The notes beneath the pieces are model-generated. The model saw only the letters and a program-made list of their open reading frames with translations. It did not search any database and was not told where the DNA came from. A DNA stretch of 64,000 bases from Opisthorchis felineus (taxonomy: Eukaryota; Platyhelminthes; Trematoda; Opisthorchiida; Opisthorchiidae): positions 3,714-67,713 of the forward strand of contig SJOL01009466.1 in NCBI GenBank assembly GCA_004794785.1. Reading direction: 5' to 3'. Positions within the stretch are counted from its first letter, which is position 1. Each line of letters opens with the position of its first letter. This document shows, in pieces, positions 10,301 through 25,300 of the stretch. The position numbers and the translations under genes are program-made.

Positions 10301-13300
10301 AGGATATTTATTCGCCCCACGATTCGAAGCTCCGCCGTACGAATTGAAGGTGGCGTATTTGATGGCCACATGTCCAGGCACATGGCCTCGTATGTGGTTG
10401 CAAAGCGCATGACAAAAGGTAGCTTTGATCAGTTCATTCACAAATGCCATATCTCCCTGTCTTCTTCGGAATCCGTTGATGACCTAAGGTTTACTGTCCC
10501 ACTTCGTTCACTAATTTTTTCTGAATTGACTTGCCGATAACTTAGCATGGGGTAAATGCACACTACCATTCGTTTGAGCCTAGCTGCAATGCTTTGGAAG
10601 GTAGTGGATCTGAAAAATAGGGTAGTAGTGCGCGACTGCTCGATATTTTTCAAGTCCCAAATATTACTTTTATTTTGCGTCATTTCAGTTTACAGCTTTG
10701 TGATATGTCACCCAAATTCAATAATTTTACGTTCACATCACTTTCGTTTGAACAGTCATCCTTCTTTCTCAGCGTACTTATTCCGGGGAGTCCATACCAA
10801 AAGGGGAAGCACTGAACTCGGGTTTCGCTCTTGTTAGAGCTCGTCAGCAGTGTATGTTCTTGGCCGTGCTGGAGTTTGAACTCCAGATATCCGACATGCA
10901 GGATGAGCGTGCTACCACTACTCCACCAGTGTATGCTGGACGCACAAGTGAACATGTTCACGCTTCTCCAATGTGATTGATTTGCTATGTGGTACAACAA
11001 TCACTTGAAAGGATTTCGATGATAGGGAGCTCACGGTCCTATGTAGATTGGTCTATTTGAAAGAGTACTGGATCTCCAGGGCGACGGCTGTTGCAAGACA
11101 CTCAAAACGCTCTTTAAAGAACCTCGATTCAAACAGGATTTCTTGCTCGCACGGCAATTGTGCGATACCGTTCTTATTACTCATCTCCATCTACGAGGGC
11201 CTATCCAGTCGGGGAGACATTTTTTCTATCCCCGAAGGTATTTCTTGGAGACAAAGGAAATGCCGTACTGAGCTTGATAATGAGTACCTCAGGCTCCTAC
11301 GCTTTCTGTGCTTCGTGTTTGATGGTAGGAACTACATGATTTCTCGTTGGGTTTCCACTGTGCTGACTTAGCTGGAAGGATTTTGCTCTCTCAGTATTTA
11401 TAATGTTGGGTCACCTAAAAGTTTTTGGATAGCCGCAGTCGAACTCCTTGAACATATCAGAATACGTAAGACTCGAAAGTCGAGGTACGAAAACTTAAGT
11501 TTTATACTCTGGAACTGGAAGCACGGATGGTACAGATCACAACTGCGACCTTAACGTGCAGTAGCACATGGAAACTAGACCTAGTACCATGAGTTTAGTA
11601 ATGGCGAAAGCAGATTGAACAAGCGTGGATTGATCTCTTTAAGTTGCCACGAGCTAGGACACGTGTTGATTTCGATTTTCTGACAGCAGTTATTGTCTAT
11701 ATTTCTCCTTCAGGTTAGCGGAATCAGGTTCCTCTACGACAATGTGATTGAAAACCAACAGCGATTCGAAACTACTGATGGATTCGGTTGTATTCTGGCC
11801 CACAGCATGGGTCTTGGAAAAACTATCCAGATTATTGGGTTTTTGGACACAATTTTTCGCTACTGCAATGTGAAACGAGTGTTGGTCATTGTGCCGATCA
11901 ACACAATTCAGGTATGTCGTTCCTTTTTCCATCACCACCAGTAATGCGAAGCCATTGTTCAACCGCCTACATGTGACCAACTCCTGCTTTTAGTTACTCC
12001 GTCTAACTTAGATATGCAGTTCGTCCCTCTGGAGAGGCCACTCTCTCCCTCTAAATGCAGCACTTCCGGTTAGTCCGTGGGGCTTGTCAGAGTCGTTCAG
12101 CTGTAACACCCCATCGGTGCATTGCTGCCATGCTACCTGGAGGAAGCACGAGGGCCGAAATGCTGTCAGAATGCCTGAGTGCGAGATGGCTCAAGTGGTT
12201 AGAGCGCGAATTTACTAACCGGAAGGTCCGTGGTTCGAGCCCCACCTCTGCCTCTCGACTTCCCCTGTCTAGGCTTGGGCAACCTGACAGTTTCCCAGCC
12301 CTCGTGCTTCCTTTGGGTGGTATGGCAGCTAGGCACCGAAAGGGTGTTACAGCTGAACGATTATCTTATCTTTTATCTATACAGGAACAGTTGAGATGCT
12401 GAGACTGGGTTCGAACCACGGACCTTCCGGTCAGTAAGTTCGCGCCTTTACAATTGAGCTATCTCGAGCTCGTCAGAATAGGCCAATTCCACTCGGTTTT
12501 CGCGGGTATTCTGTCCGTAACCGAACAATGGTGCTCTATTTTTTGTAGATTGACAACATTATTGCGTTTCCAGTCGTCAGTTTTCCACAGTCGTCCCTCT
12601 AAAAAAATCTGTTGAGTGAAAAAAACATCTTGTCATTAGGGCTTTTTATTTCTCAAAATTTTTTTTGTTCGAAAGGATTGGGTTCCCCCATAGAAATGAT
12701 GCGTAATGTGTGCCAAAAATCTCCTCTGTTGACCGTTTTTTCATGTTCCCGTTTCCCACAGAACCGATCGCATGTATGTTGTGTAAAAATATGTTTTGAG
12801 AGTGCTCAGGCTAATCAGTTTTCAGATGGAAACTGGTCCTCTTTGGGCGCTCGTCAATGAGCACTATGTTTCCAGTCCACTGTCTCTGGTGTCCCTATGT
12901 GCTAGTTATTACCTGTTAACCATTTATCACACGGAAAATTTCTCTTTGGAGAGGATGGGCAGGCTCCAATGTTGCCCCGAATCACTGCTGACCCTGAACT
13001 ACGGTCTGTTCCTGAATTGCCTCAGCGAATTTTTGTTTCGTTGCTTATTTCTCTAGATGACATCTGGACCCATGTTCAACGCTATCCCTAACTGGGAGCC
13101 ATTTTTTCAATTGCTTTCCGGTGCCACAGTACCATTCTGTGTACACCCGGGAGAGTTTGAATTGTTTGCAATCCAGTCTATAGTGGACGCTTCCAAACCG
13201 TTGTTGTAAGCACCGCTGAAGCAAATTGAGAGTAGAGTTTCGCAGCAACGTTTTCGATACATGCATTCACTACTTTGTCCTTCCGCAGCAATTCCACGCT

Positions 13301-16300
13301 TGAGCGAAAATATAATGAATGTTATTTGATTCACCAGAAGTTATCAACCCCTTCAATCTAAAAGATTTTGTCACCTCGCCATACTACGCCTAATTTTGTC
13401 CCTCGTCTTGAAGGAAATACTTTCTTAGTAATATACACCCTTGTACCGATTTTTACTGTGATTCCTGTTCATTTGTCTCCGGTTTCACAGCTGATGTTTT
13501 TACAAAACGTCTGAGAGACAAAGCATCTGTTTAGGCTGATACTGTAGAAAACCGACTCAACTTGAATCCTCAGACAGAGCATCGATTCATTGTCCTCGTT
13601 AACGTCTATTCTGCGTTCCAGAACTGGCAAGCGGAGTTTGAGTTGTGGTTGCCCACTGATAGACTCAAGCAAAACCGTTTGTGGTCTAAAGTGACGTCGG
13701 ATTCTGTTGCATTCACAACCGCCGACACTGCGATGTCATCTGGAGAAGTTACTGAGGAATCCACATACGACCAGCACACCTTCTCTGAATTGTTTTCTGA
13801 GCACAGTGGCCAGGCGGATGGCGCGTCTAAAAAACCGATGGAGCAGTCATTCGGCTCAACTGAAACCATGCCTTGCAAATCTGAGGAATTCGAGAAGCAA
13901 AATGGTATCGAGCAGCGTGGGAATTTACGTTCGTTCAAACTGTTTGTTGTACGAGACGTTGTCAAAACGATGACTCAACGACACCAAGTTAGTTACGTTC
14001 AAATCTTTCTTGCACCGTGCACAATTCGGACTAACTTCTTTCAGATAATCATCCGCAAGTTGGAACATTGCCTTTCCCAGAGTATAGATTCGATTGTCAT
14101 ACCCCACACCATTTCACGCAACCGTCCGGCTAGTAGACATTCAGCTTCGGTCAACAAACACTACGCTAGGGCTACACTACTACGGCTTCAAGTAATGGGG
14201 CTCTGTTGGTCCTTGTGGACTTCGCCTATATCCTGATTGATTGGTTATCGAAAATACTGTCTGTTGAATCGTTCTCTTGACCGTGCGAAGTTACTATCGT
14301 TTCGTGACGCGACCACTTCCTTTAGTCATAGTGAGCTTGAAAACCACTGACTCGGTAACTGATATTTTAGTCTGACGTAGCACACAAGCGTAATAAATCA
14401 GTGGGAATTTATTAGCGCGCTCGTCGGTCTGCTGTCGGCCTTGACTCCTCGAGTGTGTTGCGAAGGATTTCCGCCGTTGTTACAGTCAGTCTGGCTGCCA
14501 TACGAAGCTACCGCCTTGATTGCGTGACCATGGGTCGTTCGCTTTGAGGTTCTGTCATGGACACCAACAACATGTTTCTACAGGACACCGGTACCCCCCT
14601 CTCTCCAGATCATCGGGGGGAAGAAACGAAGGCTATAACCACTGTGCAGTAAATACGTGGCTTTTTACAGCTGTAGACAATGATGAGTGGACTCTATATC
14701 CCAACTGGAAGTTCTGGAACTACGATTCACACCGAACAGTACTTCGCGCAAGGTTTCGAATCAAGTGGTAGTTTCGTTAGGTCCTTGGCCAACAGGTTTC
14801 CGAGCTACGATATCCGTTGCTGCTTTTGCCTTTCTAGCTGGGCCTCAGGATAAATCGAATGTACAGATGGTTGAAAAGCATCAGCCTTCTTGCTTACTAT
14901 TGAATATGCGATGTTCTGTATCTATGAAGCAGGACAGATTGATCGAGGTGTTTACGGACTATCCGGAGGTGAACCGCTCGAATTAAAAATCGTTCAGTTG
15001 TAACACTCTTTCGGTACCTAACTGCCATGCCACCAGAAGGAAGCACGAGGGCTGGGATACTGCCAGGTTGCCCAAGCCTAGACAGGGGAAGTCGAGAGGC
15101 AGAGGTCGGATTCGAACCACGGACCTTCCGATCGGCCAATCGGAATACGGCAGTGAAGCATGTGTCAATACTGATGTTGCTGCCTCTGATGATGATGGAA
15201 TAGGACATTTTTATTCCGGGCCTCTCGCCGGTCACGAAGACTCTGGTTTGATTTTGAAAAATTGGGTAGTAACTTTATAATGGGTGTCTCAAGCTACCGT
15301 ACCTTTTGATATGTCAAAGTGGACGGGATAGCAAGCCAAGGACGAGTACTGGAGTCGCAGGTCACAGTACGGATGGATTCAGCTGTCTCGACACAACACT
15401 TAAGTGGTTCAGTGCTATCCTTATGCTTTTCATGAACGTCTAAGTTTCTCCTGTGGCTTGGTGATTAGACAATCTAACAAAACCATGTCCTTGAGTAATG
15501 TTCAACTGCGCAATTACTCGCCACGAGCGGTCGGGATGTTCATCTTCATGCCTGTTGCTACCGGTTACCGGATTTTCCTCGAAAAATGGCTGCACAGCCA
15601 GTTTACTTCCGGTCTAGTTTTCAAGCTTTATTATTTGCTCCAAACCTGTCATTGGCTGTTGGAAGAGATTGTTGGTAACTCAGGTAGCATGGTACCGTTG
15701 GATTGTTTGCTGAGCTAGCTTGTTCGGTTGCAAACTTCTCACTACCAGTCGAGATGGCATTAGCGAATCATTGTAAGGCAGAGTAGCCATATGACTTTTG
15801 TTGCTTTTTTCTCATTGAGGATTCGTGGAATTCTAATGGGTTGCTAGTTATGGTCACATCCCTTAAATGGCTTTTCATAAAACAGGATAGAGCTCATCAC
15901 ACCCTTGCCTGCGGTTGCTCATTCTTCAGACACTGACTTTACGGATGATATAAAATTAACAGCTTGGCCCGCAGTGAAGCCGCGTTGATTTTTAAATCTT
16001 TTCCTGTTAGCATATCAGGGCACAGAGGCTGTGGAACTTTATACGGCCTGCGTCATGCAGAAATTCATTTCTCCTGCCCATCTCTTGTTCTTACACTGAG
16101 TTACCACACTTCATGCATGCTCGACTGGTCCATGCAGTGTCGATCCGTACGTGACCGTAATGTTTATGACGTGAGTTTTTTCACGCTGACTGTTCCTGCG
16201 ACACATTATAGACCCAGCTGAGTACTTTACGGCTCTACTTAGCTGCCATCACAGCTTCCTTACTGAATGGACAAGAATGACTCTATGGTGCTTGATATGA

Positions 16301-19300
16301 AACGCCAACTGGCTTTCTGAAACTAAGTGGCTTCTTACAACCTGTCACAGATAATCATGTCCTTTCCCTCCATTCAGATCGTCAATCAATGGTTTGAGGA
16401 GGGGGGAGTTCTTCTCCTAGGCTATGAGATGTTTCGTCTGCTTCTGAATCAAAAGCGTGGAGTGACCAAGGCGGAGATTCGTGCTTTCTCGCGGCGCAAG
16501 AAAAAGACCATTTGTTTGGACCTGATTGAAGAGGAGAGACGGGAAAAGATGTTAGCAGGTTAGTAGTTGATACTGCTCCTCAAGAACTGAATGCTTAATC
16601 CAAGATTATTCGGTGTTTTTCCGTACCGTGTAGTTTTTTATCCATGACCCACAGAAACAAGCGGTAACCTGGATTACAATGGACGTCATGACCATCTACT
16701 TTGCTTCCTTTGCGTATATTTCATTTCCGAACCCTCTATGTACAGCAACGTGAAACCTTTTAAAATGCACTCATTTCCCTAGACCAACCGGTTCAACCCT
16801 AATGTTTTCCTGCTTATCACAGATTTCCACGCTGCCCTCATCGACCCCGGTCCCCAACTCGTCATCTGTGATGAAGGCCATCGGATTAAGAATAGCGAAG
16901 CTTCTATCTCTAAAGCTTTGAAGGCCATAAGAACACGGTAGGTTATGGTCAATTTTTGTCTCAGCGAGCAGATTAGAATCACTTCAACTAGGTACATTAT
17001 CCTCATTGTGTATGTTTTCACCTATTTGTATGACATTGCATGCCGTTGAGAACTTGACTTCGGGCGTGTTCATCCTTGGAGTATAATATTTTCCCTTAAT
17101 TTTGTGCAGTTGGGATCTCTATGCTACCACAGATGTTGGCATAATCGTTTTGCCAATTGATATACGTTGTTCTGATCCTACATGTCTACAGAGCAACTTT
17201 CTCGTAATATGATACAATCTACATCACAAGTGCCAACTTGAAACCCAGCCTCCGAACCCCCTTTGCATAAATTCAGGTGCGCATTGTCGTATCCATTTCG
17301 TCACAGTCAGTTTCATTTTGTCAGTACCAGCAAATCGGTGTTCTTCAAAGCTGCTTTTCATCGGACGAAACACAGAACCACAATTCCACAAAGTGTTTCT
17401 TCATTTCCGAATCATAGAGTTATGCCAACGTTCCGTCCCCTCTCAACAGATCTAGAAGATCGTGCCTTCGTTGATACACTTCCACTCCGCCAAATTGGAT
17501 CTTGACTGCCTGGGTACTCAGTTTGCACGCGCCCTTCGATATCTCAGGTCTTCCACCATCTTCTATAGAGCGTTGCGACTACAACCCAGTTTTACTTCAA
17601 ACTCACGGGTTGTTGCTCATCTTTCTGTGCAAAAACATTTCGCCCACACACCGACGATTCTTGGTGGTGGCCGAGTTCGGTGCTCCGTCACAGCGTAGTC
17701 TGTCTTCAAAACTGGTTTCATTTCCTTTAAACTTCGTCCATCTGTGCACAGGGTTAATGTCGTCTTCTCCGTATACATCCCATGGGCTTTTTTGGTTGTC
17801 ATACAGCCTGCATCCCTCCTTCAAAAACTCAATGACAGTCCGTTGGTCGTAACTGGAATGCATTAGGAGTCTGCGGTGAAAGCAGGGGATGATATAGAGG
17901 AAGAGTTACAGGAATTGGAGTGCTGTCAACAAAAAGCTAGACCAGTTTTGCGTTTTTCGGTGTAATCCTCTTATTTGGCAAGAAATTTCCCGTTTTTTTG
18001 ACAAATTCAAGCGCGAAAATTGCGTAGCTTTCAATTAAGTCACAGTTTAGGGTTTCAATATGGGAAACCGAAATACGATCGTCCCCTCCGTAAGTCCCGA
18101 TTTCCAGACAGCTTTTGGGACGCTATAATTCCATTGGTACTATACATCAAGTTTTAATCTCCTTCGGAATTTCCAAGTACCGCTACGTTTCCATGTGCCA
18201 AGTTTATCCATTGCTTATGGTTAGTATCGATTCGCTGGAGGGAACCATTCGGTGATCACGATGGAGCTCTGGGGGCTGCACTTTAACCACATTGAACAAT
18301 TAAAATCGCTTTCAGTTTGTCTGAACTAACCTACTCCTAATTCGTGGTCACCCAACCCTATAATTATTTTACCCCTTCCACTAGCAATCGTGCCTCCGCA
18401 CCAGTTTCATCGTGTAATCGTTAATTACTTTCCTGACCTAGATATCACACCACAAGCACAATATCGGCCTCACTCACAGGAATCGGTGTAATTAGGGTTT
18501 ATCTGATTGCCACCAATCATATCGATTTTAGCGTGGGTCATCCAGAAAGTGTACCTTGGCTTGTTGATCGAAAACCTTATTCCTTTACACCAATCACTTC
18601 TTTTTTAGCACTGAATCGAATGCTTTATACACACACAGAGTATGTGTACTGTCTTCCTGGCGGCATATCCTTTCCGTTTTTAGGCCATCTTTATATTTTT
18701 GTCATTTTTGGTTTTTTGACAGGCGCCGTGTTGTGCTTACGGGTTACCCTCTGCAAAACAACCTCATGGAGTACTGGTGCATGGTAGACTTTGTGCGCCC
18801 AAGTTATTTGGGGACGAAACAGGAATTTACCAACATGTTCCAAAGACCAATCGAAAATGGCCAATGTATCGATAGCACACCGGAAGATCGCAAGGTCATG
18901 CAAGGCCGTGCCCATGTTTTACATGACCTTTTATCCGGATTTGTTCAACGTCGGTCCCATGTAGTGCTGAAAGCTAGTCTTCCTCCAAAAACGGAAATTG
19001 TACTTCTCATCAAACTCTCCCCCCTTCAACGTACGCTGTATGCAGCTTTCATGAAGAGTCTCAATTCCAGTGGACCCCTAGGATGGGCACAAGTGAACAC
19101 TCTGAAGACGTACGCGATGTGTTGCAAGGTACGTGGGATCGGATGTAATAACGGTTCTTCTATTTTCACGCCAGCATGTTCCCTTGGGTCCTTCAGCATT
19201 GTTGTCCCAGGGTAAGAGTTCTGTTATTAATATGCACCCGATCTACCAAGATATACCCCAGCATTACTGATCCGACATCCCCACTAGACCCGCCTATACT

Positions 19301-22300
19301 TCAGATATATTGATGGTTAAACACATGAAGATCTGCTCAGAGCGACCACCAAAAGCGACTACTTAAAAGTTGGATAGATCGCGTTGCAGCGCTGTACACT
19401 ATGCCCTTGACAAGCGAATACCGTTTTGAGAATCCACTTCGTCTATCACCAATCCATCGGGACTTATGCTGTTCCCCAGGCAGACGCATTCATCTACCTC
19501 ATTGATCGGTTCACTCGGGAGCATGAGGTTTGAGCATAACCCCAAGTGGTCCTACAGAATCGCTTCATACTTTGCATGTGTGAATCAAATGTCGAACCGT
19601 GCAGCAAATTTATTTAGTTTGCTTGAATGTTCACATTTCTAAAGAGCCTGACCCTTAGCGTTTTCGACTCCTATAAGCATGCCTTTGAGCATTTCGGTCC
19701 TCGGGACGTTAGAGACCGGTAGAGAGGTTTCAATAAACACTTATAACGATGTTGAGGAGAGTGCGTGGGAAGGAAGCAATGCCGGACACCACTGGACTGG
19801 AAAACGCAGGTAAAACACCGTAGATTCGTACGCCTCCGTGGTCATGTAGAGACTTCATCAGGTAAAGGACACCTTTTATCGATAGACTACCATAAATCCT
19901 GACGATTGATAAGGTCAGAAGCAGCAGGTGAATAAAAAATGACCATTGTTAACTGTTAAATGGCATGGCACAGTTCAAGCGCTTAACGCAAAGTGAAGAC
20001 ATGATCGGTACAGCCTCAATCATGGCGAAGCTCTTCTTCCATCACATGAATGTGACTGGTCGGATGATGGACCAATGTCCACGAAATAATACCGGAGTGC
20101 ACCATGGAAGCTGCAGTTACTAGACTAACGCCCCGGGGGTTTTCACGCCATGTTCCTGTATTGTGTCGGTATTTTATCTTCATTCCAGATATTTTGCAAC
20201 AGGGGTTCAATTGATCCATAGCTTTGTTTGAAGAGCTAATGATGCAGACCATCCGGAGAGGTATTTTAGGGTTCCGAAGCCGTGAAACGTCCCGCTGGGT
20301 TACCGCTACTAGTGGACAATCGGTGTCGACTTTCCACTGAGGTTCATGTGATTCTTCCAGAGACTGTGCTGATGTGGGCTAACTGCTATTCAAAGTTTTA
20401 AGGTCATTATTGGTGACACTTTCTGCAAATGAATTGAGTTTCCATCGTTTCCGTGGATTGTCTCGCTAATACCCGCCCTCTTCAGGCCAGTTTGTTGGAT
20501 TAGTTATGAGAGGATGTGGCTGTTTCTGTTTCTGAATAGTTTTTTTCGTCTCCCAGGCCTTCTCTCTCTCCCTCAATCCTTAGAATGTTCACTTTCGGCG
20601 GGATATGGATATATTTGTTGCTGGTAGATCTTTTCTGGCATCAATGAGCGCTGCTTGTCATAGCGACATCTAGTGTTCATTGGGGTGTGCAGTTGACTCC
20701 GGATAGACGGTTTTAAAAACGATGAGCATAAATTTCTTCAGTTTTCTCCACTCTTTCAGGCCTTCATTAATGTCACCCTGTCGGTTTATTTCTCAAAGCT
20801 CTTGAACCAATTTAACTCGAACTTTCAAAGGTGGTGGATCGAATAGCGCTACGTTGACCTGCAAATCTATACACGTACCCTCATAATTTCGTGGTCAGAG
20901 TCGAGTTATGTACTTCGTAAGGGACGACAGGTTCCAACTAAGACACTACCGGTTGCTGATCGCTACATGGTTTGGCTGAGTGTGCGGTTGGTTTTCTGTT
21001 GGTGGCCTTCATGTGACACACAGACCGAACTGGGATCTTTCATGCGTGCCTCGGAGATACAGCACACATCGATTGAATACGGAATCGAAGTCTGAGCAAG
21101 AGGTACCTGTCCCACAGGTACCGGTATTGAAAGCCGTAGTGTGAAACACATTCTTTGGTTTTATCTAGGGTAGTATTTAGGCGATTGACTGCCAAATGGA
21201 TTAGAGTTATGTGGGAGGGGATTGGCGGATGGAGAGGTACGTTGAGCCGTACGTTCTGTGGCAGATGGTGTATCGACCGTTGTTGATAGTATGGGACGAT
21301 TCGGAAATTTTCAATTGGGCTTTCGTCCTGTAGATGACGTCAACCTGTGCGGAAAAGCCAAGCAGCACGATACATCAGTTTATCAACCGATAGGTCTCAA
21401 GGGTGTGTTTGGTAGGTTCCCTTCATTTTTGAATCATTGCGTGAGTAGTTTGAGCTTTTTGATGAGGGACAAACGTCCACCGCCTCCGAAAGTTGCTAGT
21501 AGAAGTTCTCAGCGCGAGTGACCGTTCAAATTGGGAAGCAACCGGTGCAACCGAAAGATTTTGCAGACATTTCAGGTACATATCGTAGGTGTAGGTCCTG
21601 ACTGTCACCGAGTGAATACCAGGTTTGACCAGTCAGCATATTATTTCGCTCCTTGTTGACTTAACATCTGTTGGTTTCAAGTAACGAAACTTTTGCGTAA
21701 AGGTACCTGCATACGTGAGTACCTGATTGCTATGCCTTGGCGCAACCCCCACGTCAAATAAGGGTTCACTTATGAGTAACTTGCTTTCGATCTCACTTTC
21801 CCGCCACCTGAGAATTACGGGAAAATATTGTGACCATTAGTTAGGCGTATCCAGGGGGCGAAGATCTATGCAGCTCGATTTGAGTTCGCCAGCATTCATA
21901 TTAATCCCATTTTTTCAGACTTTCTGTTGACTGCCCTTTTGTTCACTCAAGATTTGGAATCATCCAGATATACTTTGGCGAGCGATGGAAGAGCACAAGG
22001 AAGCAATGGACTTCGACATCGAGGATCCTTCTTCCAACAGCGCCTCATCAACAGCTTACTCTAACCGAAATCTTACACGCAGTGCGACCACGTCTGCGCT
22101 GTCCAGGCGCACTTCTTCCCAGCTTTCTCTATCCAGTTCAGAACAGTCCACTGCAGCCGAGAAATCACCCGCCGAGACTTCCCCAGCTAGTAGCACTCTC
22201 AATTGGCCTCCATATGCAACAGTACAGCGATCGCCGAATACCGCGTTCACTCCTCCCGTACGTTTGTTGATTTCTTCCATGCATGACTGGCATGTACACA

Positions 22301-25300
22301 TGTATCCTAGATTTAACTGTGGTCCTTTCATTTCCAAACATCACGACGCGTGGATTCACTTCACTGTCGTTTTCCCACCTGGAATATGCCGGCCCGGACT
22401 GTCTGCTATTCTTTCTCTGTTGTGTTCTTTGAACAAGGGTGTCCCATGAGTTCCATTTGTATGGTTAATTATTTTTTTGGAAAAGGTCCTGTCAATCTGC
22501 GAGGTGCAACAGATAATCGTTTTTCCTGAACCGATACGCGTCGGTTGCGTTCTTAAACTGTGTCTCCATCCCCAAACATAATTACAAACAGTACTTTAAT
22601 CACCGAATTGAAGGACCTGTAAATGGGAGTTTCCAGTCTCTCACCAGTTATCATTGTGATCTAGGAAGTTCTTTGGTCGCATCGTTTGTGGACACCGTAA
22701 GTTCACTGAGGTAGTGATATGGAGGACGGAGAGTGCTCCGTTATTGATCCCAATGTAGAACTTTTGATTATCTCTCTCTGTTACTTTTTTCGAGCAATGC
22801 GTTTTCAGTTTCCTGTTACCACCGCTTGATTCTGTGTAAAAATTCACCAACTTGTACTTAACACGTTCATTCCGGTCATCTTTTAGCGGATTTCTAATCG
22901 CCTTTCTAGGCAGCTCCTACTGTTGTGCTGAAAACTCTTGGCGGAGTGATCCTCACTAATGCTCAGTAGGCCTCCACCGCAAACGGCTCTCCTGGGTGAT
23001 TATTAAGTTACTCCTACGATAAATTAGATTTACTTGCATCGCTTTTCTTTGTCCGTCCGTCACCGAAACCGTTGGAATCGCGCCGGTTAGGAGTTGATGG
23101 AGCACAGACAGGAACAATTAAGAAGTTGCAAATCGATTTAACACTGGGTGTGTGCTATAATCCTCGCTATGAGGACCGGTTGTCTGCAGTGTTATCTTCC
23201 ACATATAACTCCACTAGCTGTATCTTACCAGTCTTTAGTCCGAAACAAACAATCTACACAGCAATAGTAGCTTCGTGCTCGGACGCTCGGTAAATATTTG
23301 ATGTGGTGTGCAGTAACTGACTCTACAGCAGCCGTTGCCGAGTCTGGTCGATTAAGGCTCACTGAAACGAGAGGCTGTTCGATAGACTACCTTGTATCTC
23401 GCTATCGAATTTGAATATGGCTGAAAGGAGTGTCTACTATAAGAAAAATCATTCCCCGAACGATTCGGTGCGCAGTTGCTCGGTAATACAAACAATCTGC
23501 TAATACACCCTGAGTGTCGACGTTTTTTGCATCCCACGTCCCCATCATTACTCTATTCCGTCGGCGTAGTACTATGTTTCTCATCCGGATTCCACATTTC
23601 TTGTGTTGCTTGTCTCTTACAGAATCCATTCTTCCCCACTGTGCCACATTCTTTACCAAATCCACTGACGAGCCCCCCGTCAGTCCCGGCATACCTGTAC
23701 AACCAAACTCAACAGAACGCCCCCACCGTTCCTCCACCCGGGACATACGATTGGGCCTCCGATGCCGATTTATGGGGTCCGGACTATAAACCTGGAAATG
23801 TGGAACATAGCGGGAAGATAATCCTTTTCTTGAGCCTTCTTGAAGGCTGTGTGTTGGCGGGGGACAAGATTTTGGTGTTCACTCAGAGTTTATACACACT
23901 AGACCTGTTAGAACGTATCCTTCGTCGTCTCCCATTACCTGTCCCAAAGTTGTCTGAAGCGGCTACTTCGTCAGCTTGTGACGTCCAACCTGATGCACCG
24001 GTGTCCAAGTTCGAGTGCACGGAAGACTGTGATACGGATACGAAAATGTACGCAGCTTCTGATTGTCGGTCTATAAAGGCAACTACCACCGGACCAGATG
24101 AATCCAGTGAATCGGCCAACAGTGTTTCACTGCCAGAGATCTATCACCATGTGGAACCTGTTTCTGCGAAAAATCGTGATATCTGTGAAGAACAGGCGAA
24201 CAGTCTTGACGATTCACAGTTTCTTGAAAGTGTTCTGGGGCACTCTGGGCCCATGGTCTCCGATGAACCAACACCTTCGGGCGTGCCCCAGGCAACTGAG
24301 CATCAACAGACTACACAAAGGGAACCACTTTCAATAAAGTTTGATCAGGTCAAAGAAGAAGAACAACCAGAGGAGACCCTGCGCTCGCTACATTATCGGC
24401 TGGCTTCGCGTCTGGGACGTTCGAACAAGCCCAGTGTCTGGACCAAAAATGTGCATTATTTCCGTGAGTTTCTTTGTGCTAGTCACGTTTTTCTCTTATT
24501 GGACGTTTTTAACACGGCTGTCATTTCTAAAGGTCAGGGTTATTATCAGTTTTATTGTAAACGTAGGTGTGTAGGCAAAGTGGCTTGTGCCGTCTTTGCA
24601 CTGGAGAACCGGAAACGAACTAGGATGCGCTGCGCGGGCTAACGAAGCAACAGCAGGTACGAGGGGGGGACTTAGGCTGTGGACATATGCGGATGCCTCT
24701 TGTGACTTACGCGGCAGTCCACAGTCAGTGTCTGACTTCCGCTTCAACGAGCACAGTATTTCGTATTCGCTGGACTCGTCGCTAAAATTCATGACTAAAT
24801 TGCTCTAGAGGGCAGTCGTCTTCCACTTGGCCGACTACTCCAGCAGTTTAACAGTTCGTATTTAGTTGAAACAGCTAGCTAGACGATCGCTATATTGAGA
24901 CACCTTTATGAAGTTCGATGAGAACCTAACGCCTTGGAGCTTCCAGCAACTTTCGGATGATATGTCGATTAATGGTTCGGTACAACCAGTGGTTCGTTTT
25001 CGCGGCCCACTAGTGCGTCCACAGCGATCGTTCTCAACCGAGAGGGTAGGTTCACGGGAGAATGGAGACTTCTGATTTCAAGGTCGCCTACTGTAACGTT
25101 AATCGTTCACCTGATGTCCCGGATAGTCAACCCTTAATCTTGTTTCATATATTTATTCCCTGCTTGGAGTGAGATGTGTGTGACCCAACTGGTTGCTTTT
25201 CCTGTTCGTCATGCAGCACACATTGGTTCTAAACTTTTGGGAACGACCTATAAATCTGCTTCATTTTTCTCCCACTTGGTTGGACAATGCCTCATCCATA

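Larger units (their letters stand above)
11912..13621. other. RAD54L2 intron 3
   Basis: It holds the nested SINE cluster at 12.1-12.5 kb. The remaining sequence (12480-13621) shows no recognised element. Confidence 0.6.

Noticed and set aside
19853..19866. Second hammerhead-like CTGATGA on the minus strand
   Set aside because: No stem II, GAAA or cleavage site follows at the required spacing.
24464..24642. Longer exon 9 of RAD54L2
   Set aside because: The frame stays open, but family similarity (NVHYFR joined to LDGST) and a GTGAGT donor place the end at 24463.
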